Source: Myroides injenensis M09-0166
GTDB taxonomy: Bacteria > Bacteroidota > Bacteroidia > Flavobacteriales > Flavobacteriaceae
Length of the DNA: 52,682 nt
NCBI RefSeq assembly: GCF_000246945.1
Contig: NZ_BAEX01000010.1
Span: forward strand, 1-52,682
Reading direction: 5' to 3'
Below are positions 1-8,406 of this stretch, one piece after another. The notes below the pieces were generated by a model. That model was not told the origin of the DNA. It did no database searches and saw only the letters and a program-made list of their open reading frames with translations. Positions within the stretch are counted from its first letter, which is position 1. The number at the start of each line of letters is the position of its first letter. A program made the translations under genes and the position numbers.

Positions 1-466
1 GTTGTTTCAACCTTATATCAAAAGTCATTTTCTTTACATCGACGACTTTTATTCTTTTTGCATCAATATGCATAGGGTTAATTAAATAATTATATTCAAA
101 CGGAACGATACTACTTGGTACCTTTAATACTGCTGAATCCCCATAGAAAACAAAGTCATCCCCTATTACTTGCGTCGTTATAATAGGAGGTTTAGCATCC
201 CAATCTTCAGGAAGATCAGTCACTGCTACCTCTTGTATAACTATATCGTTAGGTATATCAATTTCTACATAGTAGCGATCGGAAGGCAAATCTTCACTTA
301 AATCTAAATGTACAGAAATCTCTAATGTTGCTAAAGCTCTTGTTTCCGCAGTATAGACCAATCTAGTGTTATAACTATTCCATCGAAAGCCTTTTGATAA
401 TGCAGCACCTATCCCTTGTAGTGTACTCTCTAAATAACGCTCCCTCTCAATTCTAAATACCCTCAT
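1..466 (-). CDS. RES-domain toxin (NAD+ degrading type), 3' end cut by window edge
   Basis: The visible 155 residues begin MRVFRIERERYL and carry the RES family hallmarks: FRWNS around Arg28-Ser31, an LVYTAE strand near 36-41, Glu49 in the following helix (ALATLEISVHL), and KVPSSIVP near 115-122 followed by a YLINPMH segment. Known RES toxins (the ParT/MbcT/Res group) phosphorolyse or hydrolyse NAD+, or modify a PRPP synthetase; which activity applies here cannot be read from the sequence. The ATG overlaps the stop of the upstream antitoxin by one base (TAATG), so the two are translationally coupled. The stop codon lies outside the window, but by family length only a few residues should be missing. 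The usual GGRWNS is KGFRWNS here. Confidence 0.85.
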   Translation of the reverse strand, partial: MRVFRIERERYLESTLQGIGAALSKGFRWNSYNTRLVYTAETRALATLEISVHLDLSEDLPSDRYYVEIDIPNDIVIQEVAVTDLPEDWDAKPPIITTQVIGDDFVFYGDSAVLKVPSSIVPFEYNYLINPMHIDAKRIKVVDVKKMTFDIRLKQ

Positions 467-966
467 TATGCTAAGTTTCCGTATTCTAATCTATTGAGAG
501 CAAACTTCACTTCATTAATCCCAGTAAGCGTATCTAGCATACTCTCTGGAGTATTTCCACCTAGTGATAAATTAGGTTTCTTTAACCATCTTTGAAACTT
601 ATCTTCTTCTAGATTAAAGACTTCCAATCCAAAATCTACTAATTCAATGATTAATAACACTAATTCACTATCTCTTCTATCTAACAAGGATTTTTCATTC
701 TTCTTCTTATTATAAGTTGTCTGTGGCATCCCTACTAAAGATAAAACAGTTTTAATTGGACGATTAAGTTTTTTGCTAATTATTTCCAATGAACTATAAG
801 GAATTCCTTCACGTATAATAGCTACACGCTCCATCTTACTTGTCCATATGTATTGCTTACCTTCTGATTCAATCATCCATTCTCTTCTCAATAATTCTTT
901 TTGAGAAGCTCTTTGCACACTTTTCTTAGTATTAAAAGGTTTTGTCTTATTTACTATCGTCTTCAT
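466..966 (-). CDS. Xre/ParS-type antitoxin (MbcA/ParS toxin-binding domain)
   Basis: This is the antitoxin partner of the RES toxin. From the ATG at 966 it is 166 residues. The N-terminal half (about 40-95) is a helix-turn-helix-like segment with IREGIPYSSLEIISKKL. The C-terminal half has the conserved toxin-binding signature: a WL-x-KPN-x-x-LGG-x-TPESML segment and an LTGINEV...L-x-RLEYGNLA ending. Residues near the C-terminus of such antitoxins plug the RES active site in known structures. I chose 966 rather than a TTG-type start at 999 because the extra 11 residues are hydrophobic and atypical. The gene is first in the pair and overlaps the toxin start, the usual order for res-xre modules, and it probably autoregulates. 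Confidence 0.85.
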   Translation of the reverse strand: MKTIVNKTKPFNTKKSVQRASQKELLRREWMIESEGKQYIWTSKMERVAIIREGIPYSSLEIISKKLNRPIKTVLSLVGMPQTTYNKKKNEKSLLDRRDSELVLLIIELVDFGLEVFNLEEDKFQRWLKKPNLSLGGNTPESMLDTLTGINEVKFALNRLEYGNLA

Positions 967-1007
967 AATTACAACATATATATTACAAATATACAACAAA
1001 TATACTG

Positions 1008-1844
1008 TTATTTAAAAAACCATGGTCTTATTTGATAAGGATATATTTCATAACTAGCATTATCCTCATTAATAGTAAATCCCTCATTATAATACTCTTG
1101 AGCATTATCAAAAAGTAACGCGATATCCTCAGTATATGTATTTTCTAATTTATAAGTGCAAAATGCTTTATAAAACAACGCATCAGAAAATTTAGGATAT
1201 ACTGCAAGGGCTTGATCGTAAGCACTAATCGCCTTATCATACGCACGTAGTTCTTGATACACAATACCTTTATAAAACCAAAGTAAGTGATGTACTTCTC
1301 CAAAATCTACTAAATACTTCTTCTCTGCTATTTCAAAGTATTCTTTTGCCTTATCAAATTGATTTAATTGTAAGTATGATAATCCAATATAGAATGAATA
1401 AGTATGATCCATTTCATAGCTATCACCAAACTCCTCTATACAAGCCTTAAAATCCTCTATTGCCTCTTTATACTGTTTAGAAAAGATACATTCCATAAAG
1501 GCTTTATAAGGCAAATATCTTTTTCTATTGTACTCTACAGCTTTTTCTAGAAAAGGCATTCCTACCTCATATTTACGCATTTTAAAGTAAGGCATTGCCT
1601 TTTGTTGCCATAAATAAGCTATTGTACTATCTTTCTTTAATCCTTTATCCAGACAAGATTGATAGTCATTCATGTTTACGTAATAATTAATGTTTTTAGC
1701 ACATTGATATACGTACTGGTTTATAATGTCCTCTTGTTGGCTTGTATATACAATATCTTTAGAATCATTTTCTAAAACTTTTTTATTATTACAACTACCC
1801 AAAAAAGAAATACTTAAGACTATTAAAATCAAACTTCTTGTCAT
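1008..1844 (-). CDS. TPR-repeat lipoprotein
   Basis: The 278-residue product starts MTRSLILIVLSISFLGSC, a short signal peptide ending in a lipobox with Cys at 18, so it should be a lipid-anchored envelope protein. The rest is a chain of tetratricopeptide-like helices, for example YLWQQKAMPYFKMRKYEVGM, YSFYIGLSYLQLNQFDKAKEY, WFYKGIVYQELRAYDKAISAY and ALFYKAFCTYKLENT. TPR lipoproteins usually scaffold protein-protein contacts; no enzymatic motif is seen and no specific partner can be named. The start at 1844 is preferred over an upstream one at 1874 because it places the signal peptide directly at the N-terminus. It lies between the toxin-antitoxin pair and a MocR gene with no obvious link to either. 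Confidence 0.75.
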   Translation of the reverse strand: MTRSLILIVLSISFLGSCNNKKVLENDSKDIVYTSQQEDIINQYVYQCAKNINYYVNMNDYQSCLDKGLKKDSTIAYLWQQKAMPYFKMRKYEVGMPFLEKAVEYNRKRYLPYKAFMECIFSKQYKEAIEDFKACIEEFGDSYEMDHTYSFYIGLSYLQLNQFDKAKEYFEIAEKKYLVDFGEVHHLLWFYKGIVYQELRAYDKAISAYDQALAVYPKFSDALFYKAFCTYKLENTYTEDIALLFDNAQEYYNEGFTINEDNASYEIYPYQIRPWFFK

Positions 1845-1901
1845 ATTGCATTTTTTTATATATAAAAATAACAAAAAAGACCAATATTATTATGAATCCA
1901 A

Positions 1902-3314
1902 TTATTGAAGCTTTTTAGCAAGTTGCCCTATGCGTTTTAATTTTTGCTCTACTCGATCGGACCATTTTAACCCTAGACACAAACGCATACAGTTAGTAAA
2001 CTGATTCTGTAAGGAAAACATACGACCAGGGGCAATACTAATATTTTCTTGTATTGCTAGATCATATAGTTTTATTGTATCTATATGACTTTCAAACTCT
2101 ACCCATAAGGCTAAACCTCCTTGCGGGCGACTAGTCTTTGTCCCCTTAGGAAAACTATTTACTATTGTACGAACATAGTTTAAATGGTTCTCTTGCAATA
2201 CCTTTCGCAATTTCTGTAAATGTAAGTCATAGCGACCTTCTCTTAGAAAATTAGCTACTGCTTCTTCCACAATTGATGCCGTAGATATACAATGGATATA
2301 TTTAAGTTTTATTATCTTATCTTTATATTTACCAGGTGCCACCCAGCCTACTCTATATCCTGGTGCTAAAGTTTTCGATACAGAACTACACCATAATACA
2401 TTACCTGTTTTGTCAAAAGATTTACAACATTTAGGTCGATGTTCATCAATATACAGGTCACCATATACATCATCTTCAATAAGTGGAATATTGTGTTTAG
2501 CCAATAATTCTACTACTTCCTCTTTATGCTCATCAGGCATACAGCTACCGGTAGGAGTATTAAAGTTTGAAACTAATAAACAAATATCAATTTTAGGCAA
2601 CGCTTCAATAAGTGATTCTACAATAATTCCTGTAGTAGGATGCGTCGGTAATTCTAATACTTTTAAACCCAAACTTATCGCTAATTGTAAAATACCTGGA
2701 TAACATGGACTCTCTATAGCTAGCGTATCACCAGGCTTACTGACTGCCATAAGGCTTAGCGATAAAGCATTAATCCCTCCAGTAGTAGTAATCAAATCTT
2801 CTTCTTGCAAATTACCAGCCCAACTTAATGACCGAACAGCAATCATTCTTCTTAAATTTAGATTTCCTTGAATCGATTCATATTCTAAGCCACCCTCTTT
2901 TAAATTCCTTGTTGCTTGTACAATTTGCTTGTTCATTTTAGCTAGTGGTAGTAAATCAGCAGAGGGAATATTAACAGAAAACAAAGTAAGTTTCTCATTA
3001 CCTAAATTAGCATAAACCTTTTCTGCTAAATGATCAGGTTCTACCTCATTTGCGATTAAAATAGGATTACTTGTATTTGCCAATGGAAGTTCTACTATTT
3101 TTTTACTTACAAAATATCCCGATTGAGGTTTTGATTCTATTAAAAATTGACCTTCTAATTCTAAATAAACTCGCTTAGCAGTATTCATACTTATCCCATA
3201 TTCTTGACAAAGCATTCTTACTGAGGGCAAACGCTCTCCTTCTTGTAGAATGTTATTCTTTATTTGTAGTGCTAAATCTTCTGCGATCTCTTGGTATAAA
3301 TATTTTTTTTGCAT
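1902..3314 (-). CDS. MocR-family regulator (GntR winged helix fused to PLP aminotransferase fold)
   Basis: The 470-residue protein has an N-terminal GntR winged helix (about 5-70, with LPSVRMLCQEYGISMNTAKRVY) and a class I aminotransferase-like domain from about 105 to the end. The PLP lysine is Lys314 in CSSVSKTLAPGYRVGW, with a phosphate-binding NFNTPTG and an EDDVYGDL segment ahead of it. MocR proteins bind PLP or PLP-amino acid adducts and regulate transcription instead of catalysing transamination. It is transcribed away from an EamA exporter gene that starts 97 bp off, the classic arrangement for a MocR and its target. Two TGAGAC direct repeats in the shared spacer are the likely operator. 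The effector is unknown. Confidence 0.88.
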   Translation of the reverse strand: MQKKYLYQEIAEDLALQIKNNILQEGERLPSVRMLCQEYGISMNTAKRVYLELEGQFLIESKPQSGYFVSKKIVELPLANTSNPILIANEVEPDHLAEKVYANLGNEKLTLFSVNIPSADLLPLAKMNKQIVQATRNLKEGGLEYESIQGNLNLRRMIAVRSLSWAGNLQEEDLITTTGGINALSLSLMAVSKPGDTLAIESPCYPGILQLAISLGLKVLELPTHPTTGIIVESLIEALPKIDICLLVSNFNTPTGSCMPDEHKEEVVELLAKHNIPLIEDDVYGDLYIDEHRPKCCKSFDKTGNVLWCSSVSKTLAPGYRVGWVAPGKYKDKIIKLKYIHCISTASIVEEAVANFLREGRYDLHLQKLRKVLQENHLNYVRTIVNSFPKGTKTSRPQGGLALWVEFESHIDTIKLYDLAIQENISIAPGRMFSLQNQFTNCMRLCLGLKWSDRVEQKLKRIGQLAKKLQ

Positions 3315-3339
3315 ATCTCAATTCTCAACTGTGTCTATG

Positions 3340-3389
3340 CAAATTTACAAAAGTGAGACTGTACTTATTGCTATGAGACCCTAATTTTG
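3340..3389. promoter_or_regulatory. Divergent promoters and candidate MocR operator
   Basis: On the plus strand TAATTTTG (3382-3389) matches the Bacteroidota -7 element TAnnTTTG for the transporter. On the minus strand TAAATTTG (plus 3340-3347) does the same for the regulator. TGAGAC occurs twice at 3354-3359 and 3374-3379, a 20-bp repeat distance, with the second copy abutting the -7 box. Operator function is inferred from the layout. Confidence 0.55.
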
Positions 3390-3410
3390 CTACAAATTTT
3401 AAATATAACA

Positions 3411-4301
3411 ATGAAACAAGTAGAAACAGTTGACTTAGCTCGTCAAAAATCTGGTGGATGGATTAATGGAGCCATCGGGGTATTATTATTTAGCGGTTCA
3501 TTACCTGCTACAAGAATTGCTGTACTAGAAATGGATCCCTTCTTCTTAACGGCTGCAAGAGCTGCAATAGCGGGGATATTATCAATATGTATTTTAATAG
3601 CTTATAAAGAAAGGAGGCCAACTAAAACCGAAATGCAATCATTGTTAATTGTGGCAATGGGTGTAGTTGTAGGTTTTCCATTACTTACAGGATTAGCCTT
3701 ACAATATATTACTTCTGCCCATTCTCTGGTTTTTATGGGGTTATTGCCAATGTCTACTGCAATCTTTGGGGTTATTAGAGGAAAAGAAAAGCCAGCTCTT
3801 ATATTCTGGTTATTTTCCTTTTTGGGTAGTGCTTTAGTAGTTGGTTATGCCATCTCACAAGGCATTGGAGGTTCGCCTATTGGTGATATTTTAATGTTAG
3901 CTGCTATTATTCTTTGTGGATTAGGATATGCTGAAGGCGCCAAATTATCAAAAACTTTAGGTGGTGTACAAGTGATTTCATGGGCATTAGTAATTTCACT
4001 TCCATTAAGCATCCCTACGCTACTTTTACTATTTCCTCCATCATTGAGTACAATTAGTGTAGATGCTTGGATTAGTTTAATGTATGTGGCTTTTATATGC
4101 ATGTATATTGCCTTTATCTTCTGGTATAGAGGACTGGCAATGGGAGGAATAGCTACAGTGGGGCAATTACAACTTTTACAACCTTTCTTAGGTTTAGGAT
4201 TAGCAGCTTTTTTATTACATGAACATGTTAGTATTGGAATGCTTGGTATCACTTGTGGTGTGATATTATGTGTTGCTGCGACAAAAAGATTTGCAAAATA
4301 A
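3411..4301 (+). CDS. EamA/DMT-family transporter
   Basis: The 296-residue integral membrane protein has about ten hydrophobic segments arranged as two EamA halves: the first half runs from GAIGVLLFSGSLPATRIAV onward, the second starts near GDILMLAAIILCGLGYAEGAK. Members move small metabolites (amino acids, pyridoxal-like compounds and others) across the inner membrane, usually outward. The start at 3411 is favoured over a TTG at 3387 because the -7 promoter element ends at 3389, which would put that TTG upstream of the transcript. Its divergent partner is a MocR regulator, which probably controls it; in known cases such transporters export the MocR effector or a related amino acid. The substrate is not determined. 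Confidence 0.82.
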   Translation: MKQVETVDLARQKSGGWINGAIGVLLFSGSLPATRIAVLEMDPFFLTAARAAIAGILSICILIAYKERRPTKTEMQSLLIVAMGVVVGFPLLTGLALQYITSAHSLVFMGLLPMSTAIFGVIRGKEKPALIFWLFSFLGSALVVGYAISQGIGGSPIGDILMLAAIILCGLGYAEGAKLSKTLGGVQVISWALVISLPLSIPTLLLLFPPSLSTISVDAWISLMYVAFICMYIAFIFWYRGLAMGGIATVGQLQLLQPFLGLGLAAFLLHEHVSIGMLGITCGVILCVAATKRFAK

Positions 4302-4408
4302 CAGTGCTTATAAAAGCAACGCCAAAAAAATTGAGATACTCCATCTCTAAATATTTTAATATCATCCTAGTTAAATAGGCGATGTAAGCATATTAATTAA
4401 ATAATAAA

Positions 4409-4457
4409 TCCATAGTGACTCTATTAAAACCTATTGTTTTAATAGAGTCACTATGGA
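4409..4457. repeat. Perfect 22-bp inverted repeat with 5-nt loop
   Basis: The arm starting TCCATAGTGACTCTATTAAA (4409-4430) is fully complementary to 4436-4457 across the loop CTATT. It would form a long hairpin but has no T-run after it, so it is not a normal terminator. It sits at the left edge of a repeat-rich non-coding patch. Confidence 0.8.
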
Positions 4458-4592
4458 CTCACCATGGACTCACTATGGAGTCATCCCGTCTAATACTTGT
4501 CTCGTCCTACTATAACTGTACAGCTATAGTTAATAATCCTACCATTTACTGTACAGTTTTTCACTAGTTGTCTCGTCCTAGTATAAATGTAC
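4452..4592. repeat. Short tandem and direct repeats (TATGGACTCAC units; TTGTCTCGTCCTA copies)
   Basis: An 11-bp unit runs about three times (TATGGACTCAC, CATGGACTCAC, TATGGAGTCAT; 4452-4484). It is followed by two copies of TTGTCTCGTCCTA at 4497 and 4568, 71 bp apart, each continuing into TATAA and TGTAC. ACTGTACAG occurs twice between them. The patch resembles the debris of mobile-element ends; no coding remnant was recognised in it. The rest of the 4302-4814 spacer shows nothing I can name. Confidence 0.65.
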
Positions 4593-4814
4593 GATTAATC
4601 AGGACTATTTATTCTTCTTAGTAATCTTATTTACTTATTTTATCCTTTGAAAATCACTAACAATTAAAGTAATTTTTGAAAAACTGATTAAAGCTTTTAG
4701 CTTCTTGAGTCTTATTGGTATTATTATAGAAACAAAAGATACATTTTTTACCCCAGCCTAAAACCATACTAGAAGTCAACTTACATTATTTTATTTATAA
4801 AATATTACAAATAA

Positions 4815-4846
4815 AAAAACCTGTTTGGTAGCCCAAACAGGTTTTT
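4815..4846. terminator. Strong bidirectional hairpin terminator
   Basis: A perfect 14-bp stem (AAAAACCTGTTTGG / CCAAACAGGTTTTT) with a TAGC loop lies just after the stop of the beta-propeller gene on the minus strand. A/T runs on both sides allow termination in either direction. Confidence 0.9.
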
Positions 4847-4879
4847 AACACAAGTACAGCTATTCAGTACAAGATTTAA

Positions 4880-5902
4880 TTATAGCTTTATTTTAGACAC
4901 AACATCTCCATTTGTATCTACTTGATCAGGTTGTCCTTCTACTTTAGGCATTCTCTTTGTCTTATTAGTTACATAAGCAACACCTGTTTTGTTATTTACA
5001 ACTACAGTATTTGGGTGACTTCCTGTTTCTAATTCTTTTACTACTTCAAAAGTTTTTCCATCAACTACAACAGTTTTTCCACTTTCTCTGTTAGCTAAGA
5101 TTACTTTGTTCGTTTTATCATCATAGGTTACACCTAAAGATCCACCTTTAAACTTAACAACATTTAATAATTCTCCAGAATCTGCATTTAATACAGTTAA
5201 TCCAGTTGATGAATTCGCTACAAATAATCTACGACCAGCTTCATCAATTGCAATATTAATTGGGCTTTCACCTCCTGATGCAAATTTCTTTACAATTTTC
5301 TTGCTTGAAGGATCAATAATTGCAACTTCATTTGTACCCATATTTGCAGTGTACAATTTTTTAGTTTTATTATCGAAAGCTAGACCTGCTGTAAATATTC
5401 CTGTATTATCGATGTAACCTTTTAATTCATCTTTACTACCGTCAATTACCCAAATTTTACCATTTTCTTGAGTATCTGAAACATAAATAGTATTAGTTTT
5501 CTCATCAATAGCTACTTCTCTATTATGTCCATTTTCATTTGTTCCGTTAATTACTTTAACATCCCCTGTTTTTAAATCAACAACAGTTACAGCGTTAGTA
5601 ATGGTATTAGAACCATATAATTTTTGTGTTTTTTCGTTTACAGCAACTCCAAATACTGGATTTCCTTGTACACTTATTTCTTTTTCAATGCTTAAGTCAT
5701 TTCCATTAAGCTTGTAAATAATTCCCTCTTTATTTTTAAAGTCAACAACTGATGCTACGTACACCCCATTGTCTTGACTATTATAAGCTAATTGATAAAG
5801 TCCTTTACCAACTTGTGCATTTTTATCGATTGACTGTGCGTTTACAGTTGATAGAGCTGCTAAACATGCTCCTGCTAGTGATAATTGTTTTAGGTATTTC
5901 AT
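4880..5902 (-). CDS. YncE-like secreted beta-propeller protein
   Basis: The 340-residue product has a signal peptide (MKYLKQLSLAGACLAALSTVNAQ) and then a row of about seven YVTN-type propeller blades, such as NPVFGVAVNEKTQKLYGSN, NREVAIDEKTNTIYVSD, AGLAFDNKTKKLYTANMG, PINIAIDEAGRRLFVANSS and HPNTVVVNNKTGVAYVTNK. YncE of E. coli is a periplasmic, Fur-controlled propeller of poorly defined function, so an iron link fits. The gene is last in a four-gene operon and its ATG overlaps the esterase stop (ATGA). A role in holding or handing over the siderophore or its hydrolysis products is an inference. There are no catalytic residues I can point to. Confidence 0.8.
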   Translation of the reverse strand: MKYLKQLSLAGACLAALSTVNAQSIDKNAQVGKGLYQLAYNSQDNGVYVASVVDFKNKEGIIYKLNGNDLSIEKEISVQGNPVFGVAVNEKTQKLYGSNTITNAVTVVDLKTGDVKVINGTNENGHNREVAIDEKTNTIYVSDTQENGKIWVIDGSKDELKGYIDNTGIFTAGLAFDNKTKKLYTANMGTNEVAIIDPSSKKIVKKFASGGESPINIAIDEAGRRLFVANSSTGLTVLNADSGELLNVVKFKGGSLGVTYDDKTNKVILANRESGKTVVVDGKTFEVVKELETGSHPNTVVVNNKTGVAYVTNKTKRMPKVEGQPDQVDTNGDVVSKIKL

Positions 5903-7098
5903 GGTTTTTTATTATTTAAGTTAACAATTTCATTTTCGATCATCCAAGAAAAAGCTTGTTGCCAGTACCACGCACCGTGCTTTCCTCTTGGGTTTATTTT
6001 TAATGTATAGTTCAAGTCTAAATCTTTGCTAATCACTTTTAAAAGATTAATAATATCCTTATCCATCTGAACTACTTCTCCATTTCCTTTATTTCTATTT
6101 TCGCGACCACCCCCGTAGAAATAATACTGTTGATGATGTATTAAAGACTTTTGCTTTGTAGTAAACGTATTGATATAGTTTACAATATTATCCTCGTCTT
6201 GCCATATAGATGGTGAGAAAACACCTACCACACCGAATACTTCAGGATAGGTTAAACCTGCGTATAATGATATAAGTCCTCCTAGCGATCCTCCAGCAAT
6301 ACCAGTACTTTTTGTATCACTCTTAGTACGATAGTGACTATCGATATAGGGCTTTAAAGTTTCTACTATAAACTCTAAGTAGTAATTACCTTCTGGCTGA
6401 TTATTCTTTACTGTAGGGAAGAAAAAATACTCTTTCTCTCTTAAGTTTTTCTCATATTCATGATCTATACCTACTACTATATATTGATCATTCCACTTTC
6501 TGATGGTTTCATCTACTTCCCATTCCACTGGTCCTATCCTACCTTCCGAAATTGCTTCATCAAACAAATCTTGTCCATCCTGCATATACCAAACGGGATA
6601 ATTCTTATCTGAAGTTTGATAATCTTCTGGCAAATAGATTCGAATAGTACGTGAACGTCCTAACTGTGGCATATAGAAATCAGGAATGATAACTAAATCT
6701 TCTGGAGCTGTAGAGGCAGGAAAAGCATCTCTCCACCCTTCTATCTCATTTGTCAATTTAGTATTCTCAACAATGGTTATATCGTGAAGATTTTTCAGTC
6801 TTCCCTTAGGCGAGCACTCCAATGTCTGCCAACTACCACGACTAAATTTATATTCTAATACTCCTTTTGGTATATTAGTTAGACGAATATGATACTTCCC
6901 TTTAGTAGTCGTATCAGGAGTCATCAAATACTTTTCTTCTTTAGGATTCCACTTATTAAAATTCCCTGTAATATATATATTATCGTTAGGATTAATAGTT
7001 GTATTTACCTGTAGTTCAATATCTACATGAAAAAGCTCTTGTGCATGTATTACCATTGTCATCATTCCAATTAAGATACTTAATACATATTTACTCAT
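5899..7098 (-). CDS. Periplasmic esterase, siderophore (enterobactin-type) esterase candidate
   Basis: The 399-residue protein has a signal peptide (1-19/20), an N-terminal CBM48/early-set-like beta domain (about 22-110, with IYITGNFNKWNP), and a C-terminal esterase D/Fes-type alpha/beta hydrolase domain (about 135-395). The nucleophile is Ser271 in IAGGSLGGL and the catalytic His is probably His374 in RGKHGAWYW. The VWYMQDGQDLFD and FSPSIW stretches are also typical of this family, which includes Fes and IroE, enzymes that cut the trilactone of ferric enterobactin and salmochelin. The operon with a TonB receptor and a XusB-like lipoprotein supports a siderophore substrate; carbohydrate esters remain possible. 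The ATG lies 12 bp after the lipoprotein stop. Confidence 0.78.
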   Translation of the reverse strand: MSKYVLSILIGMMTMVIHAQELFHVDIELQVNTTINPNDNIYITGNFNKWNPKEEKYLMTPDTTTKGKYHIRLTNIPKGVLEYKFSRGSWQTLECSPKGRLKNLHDITIVENTKLTNEIEGWRDAFPASTAPEDLVIIPDFYMPQLGRSRTIRIYLPEDYQTSDKNYPVWYMQDGQDLFDEAISEGRIGPVEWEVDETIRKWNDQYIVVGIDHEYEKNLREKEYFFFPTVKNNQPEGNYYLEFIVETLKPYIDSHYRTKSDTKSTGIAGGSLGGLISLYAGLTYPEVFGVVGVFSPSIWQDEDNIVNYINTFTTKQKSLIHHQQYYFYGGGRENRNKGNGEVVQMDKDIINLLKVISKDLDLNYTLKINPRGKHGAWYWQQAFSWMIENEIVNLNNKKP

Positions 7099-7110
7099 AT
7101 GTTGCTACTA

Positions 7111-8403
7111 TTATTTTTTAGTCACTTTGAATAGACCTTGAGGTTTTCCACCTTTTGTAATCTCAATAGAAGGTTTTGCTTTCGTAAAATCTTGTGATAA
7201 TTCATAAAAACCGTTCTTGTCTTGTGTTACAACTCTTATGAATTTCTTATCATCAACTTTGCTAACTCCTAATGCAGCAGCAGGCGTCTCTACTAGTGTT
7301 ACTCCTTCTATTTCAATAGCCTGTATAGCTTTTGTATTAATATCTATAGTTATATATTTCCATATAGGAGTTAGATTAATTGTACTAGGGTCTAGTAAAG
7401 GAACGTCATTGACTAAAGTAACAATCTTCCCTTTTTCTACATAAATAGTAGAGAATTTCCCAGAGGTAGTACTAAACAAAGTATTAAAGTCTAATTCCCA
7501 TGATGTATCTATTGTTGTTGCATTATTCTTTATCCTTGCAATCTTAGATTTATCTCCAAGACCACCCGTTTTTACACCTTGGCAAACAAAATACAAGTCT
7601 TTGTTCTCGTCAAAGTAATAAAGTGGATTCTCATCTATAAAAGCAATATTACCAGTGTTTTTTACAGCAGTACTTCCTAGCCATTTACCACTTGACAAAT
7701 CAATTACAGCGATATGAACATCTGGTGCTACACCATCAAACATTCCAGCTTGACCACCTTCGTTTTTACCAAAAGTAATATCTGCATAAAGTTTGTTACC
7801 ATTAATAGCAATCATATGTTGTCCAATCGCTCTAAACTTTACACCTTCCAATTTCAGACTTGCTTCTAATGCTTTAACTTCATTTTCATAGTTTGCAAAC
7901 TTACCTTTGCTCGCCATAGTTTCTGGATCAAACATTTGAATCTCTAAAGGATTTGTACCATCAAAGTAATATCCTGTAGTATTGTTATTATCAATAGTGA
8001 AGTTTCCAGAACCTGCAATTTTAGGTTCTACACTTATAGATTTTGTAATATAAGAACCGTTTTCTGCAAAAATAAATTGCCCTAATATTCTACTATTTTC
8101 ATCATTAAACATTCGATAAACGCGATTACCATATTGACGGTATCCTCCCATTCCACCAGAGGCTGTTGAATTACCACTAGTATTATCTATTTGACCAGAA
8201 GGTAAAGCATCATAGCTCTTTAGAAAACCATTTTTAATAGGACCTTTACCCTCAGATAAAGACATTACATAATACATTGCTGTTCCTTCTTCTGGCTTAG
8301 GATCTACTGGATCTGGAGTAACTGAATTATCATCAGACGAACAAGAAGCTAAAGCTAATGTCAAACACATCGATATAGATGCCAAAGGTTTTATTATTCT
8401 CAT
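7111..8403 (-). CDS. DUF4374 surface lipoprotein, XusB-like
   Basis: The 430-residue lipoprotein begins MRIIKPLASISMCLTLALASC, with the lipobox Cys at 21 followed by SSDDN, the acidic stretch often linked to surface export in Bacteroidota. The body matches the DUF4374 family by its opening (AMYYVMSLSEG...G-x-LKSYDALPSGQID) and by a run of propeller-like blades with ITFGKNEGG and PLYYFDENKDLYFVCQG. In Bacteroides thetaiotaomicron a DUF4374 lipoprotein, XusB, binds ferric enterobactin/salmochelin and partners the TonB receptor XusA; I rely on recall for that assignment. Here the gene follows its receptor by 3 bp. A paralog with the same layout sits at 47.7-49.0 kb. Confidence 0.8.
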   Translation of the reverse strand: MRIIKPLASISMCLTLALASCSSDDNSVTPDPVDPKPEEGTAMYYVMSLSEGKGPIKNGFLKSYDALPSGQIDNTSGNSTASGGMGGYRQYGNRVYRMFNDENSRILGQFIFAENGSYITKSISVEPKIAGSGNFTIDNNNTTGYYFDGTNPLEIQMFDPETMASKGKFANYENEVKALEASLKLEGVKFRAIGQHMIAINGNKLYADITFGKNEGGQAGMFDGVAPDVHIAVIDLSSGKWLGSTAVKNTGNIAFIDENPLYYFDENKDLYFVCQGVKTGGLGDKSKIARIKNNATTIDTSWELDFNTLFSTTSGKFSTIYVEKGKIVTLVNDVPLLDPSTINLTPIWKYITIDINTKAIQAIEIEGVTLVETPAAALGVSKVDDKKFIRVVTQDKNGFYELSQDFTKAKPSIEITKGGKPQGLFKVTKK

Positions 8404-8406
8404 AGT

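Noticed and set aside
1726-1908. 60-codon plus-strand frame over the TPR lipoprotein start
   Set aside because: It is antisense to a real gene with a signal peptide and has no family features.
4657-4767. 36-codon minus-strand frame (MVLGWGKKCIFCF...)
   Set aside because: It is short, has no recognisable domain and no clear ribosome-binding or promoter signal; it may be chance or debris.
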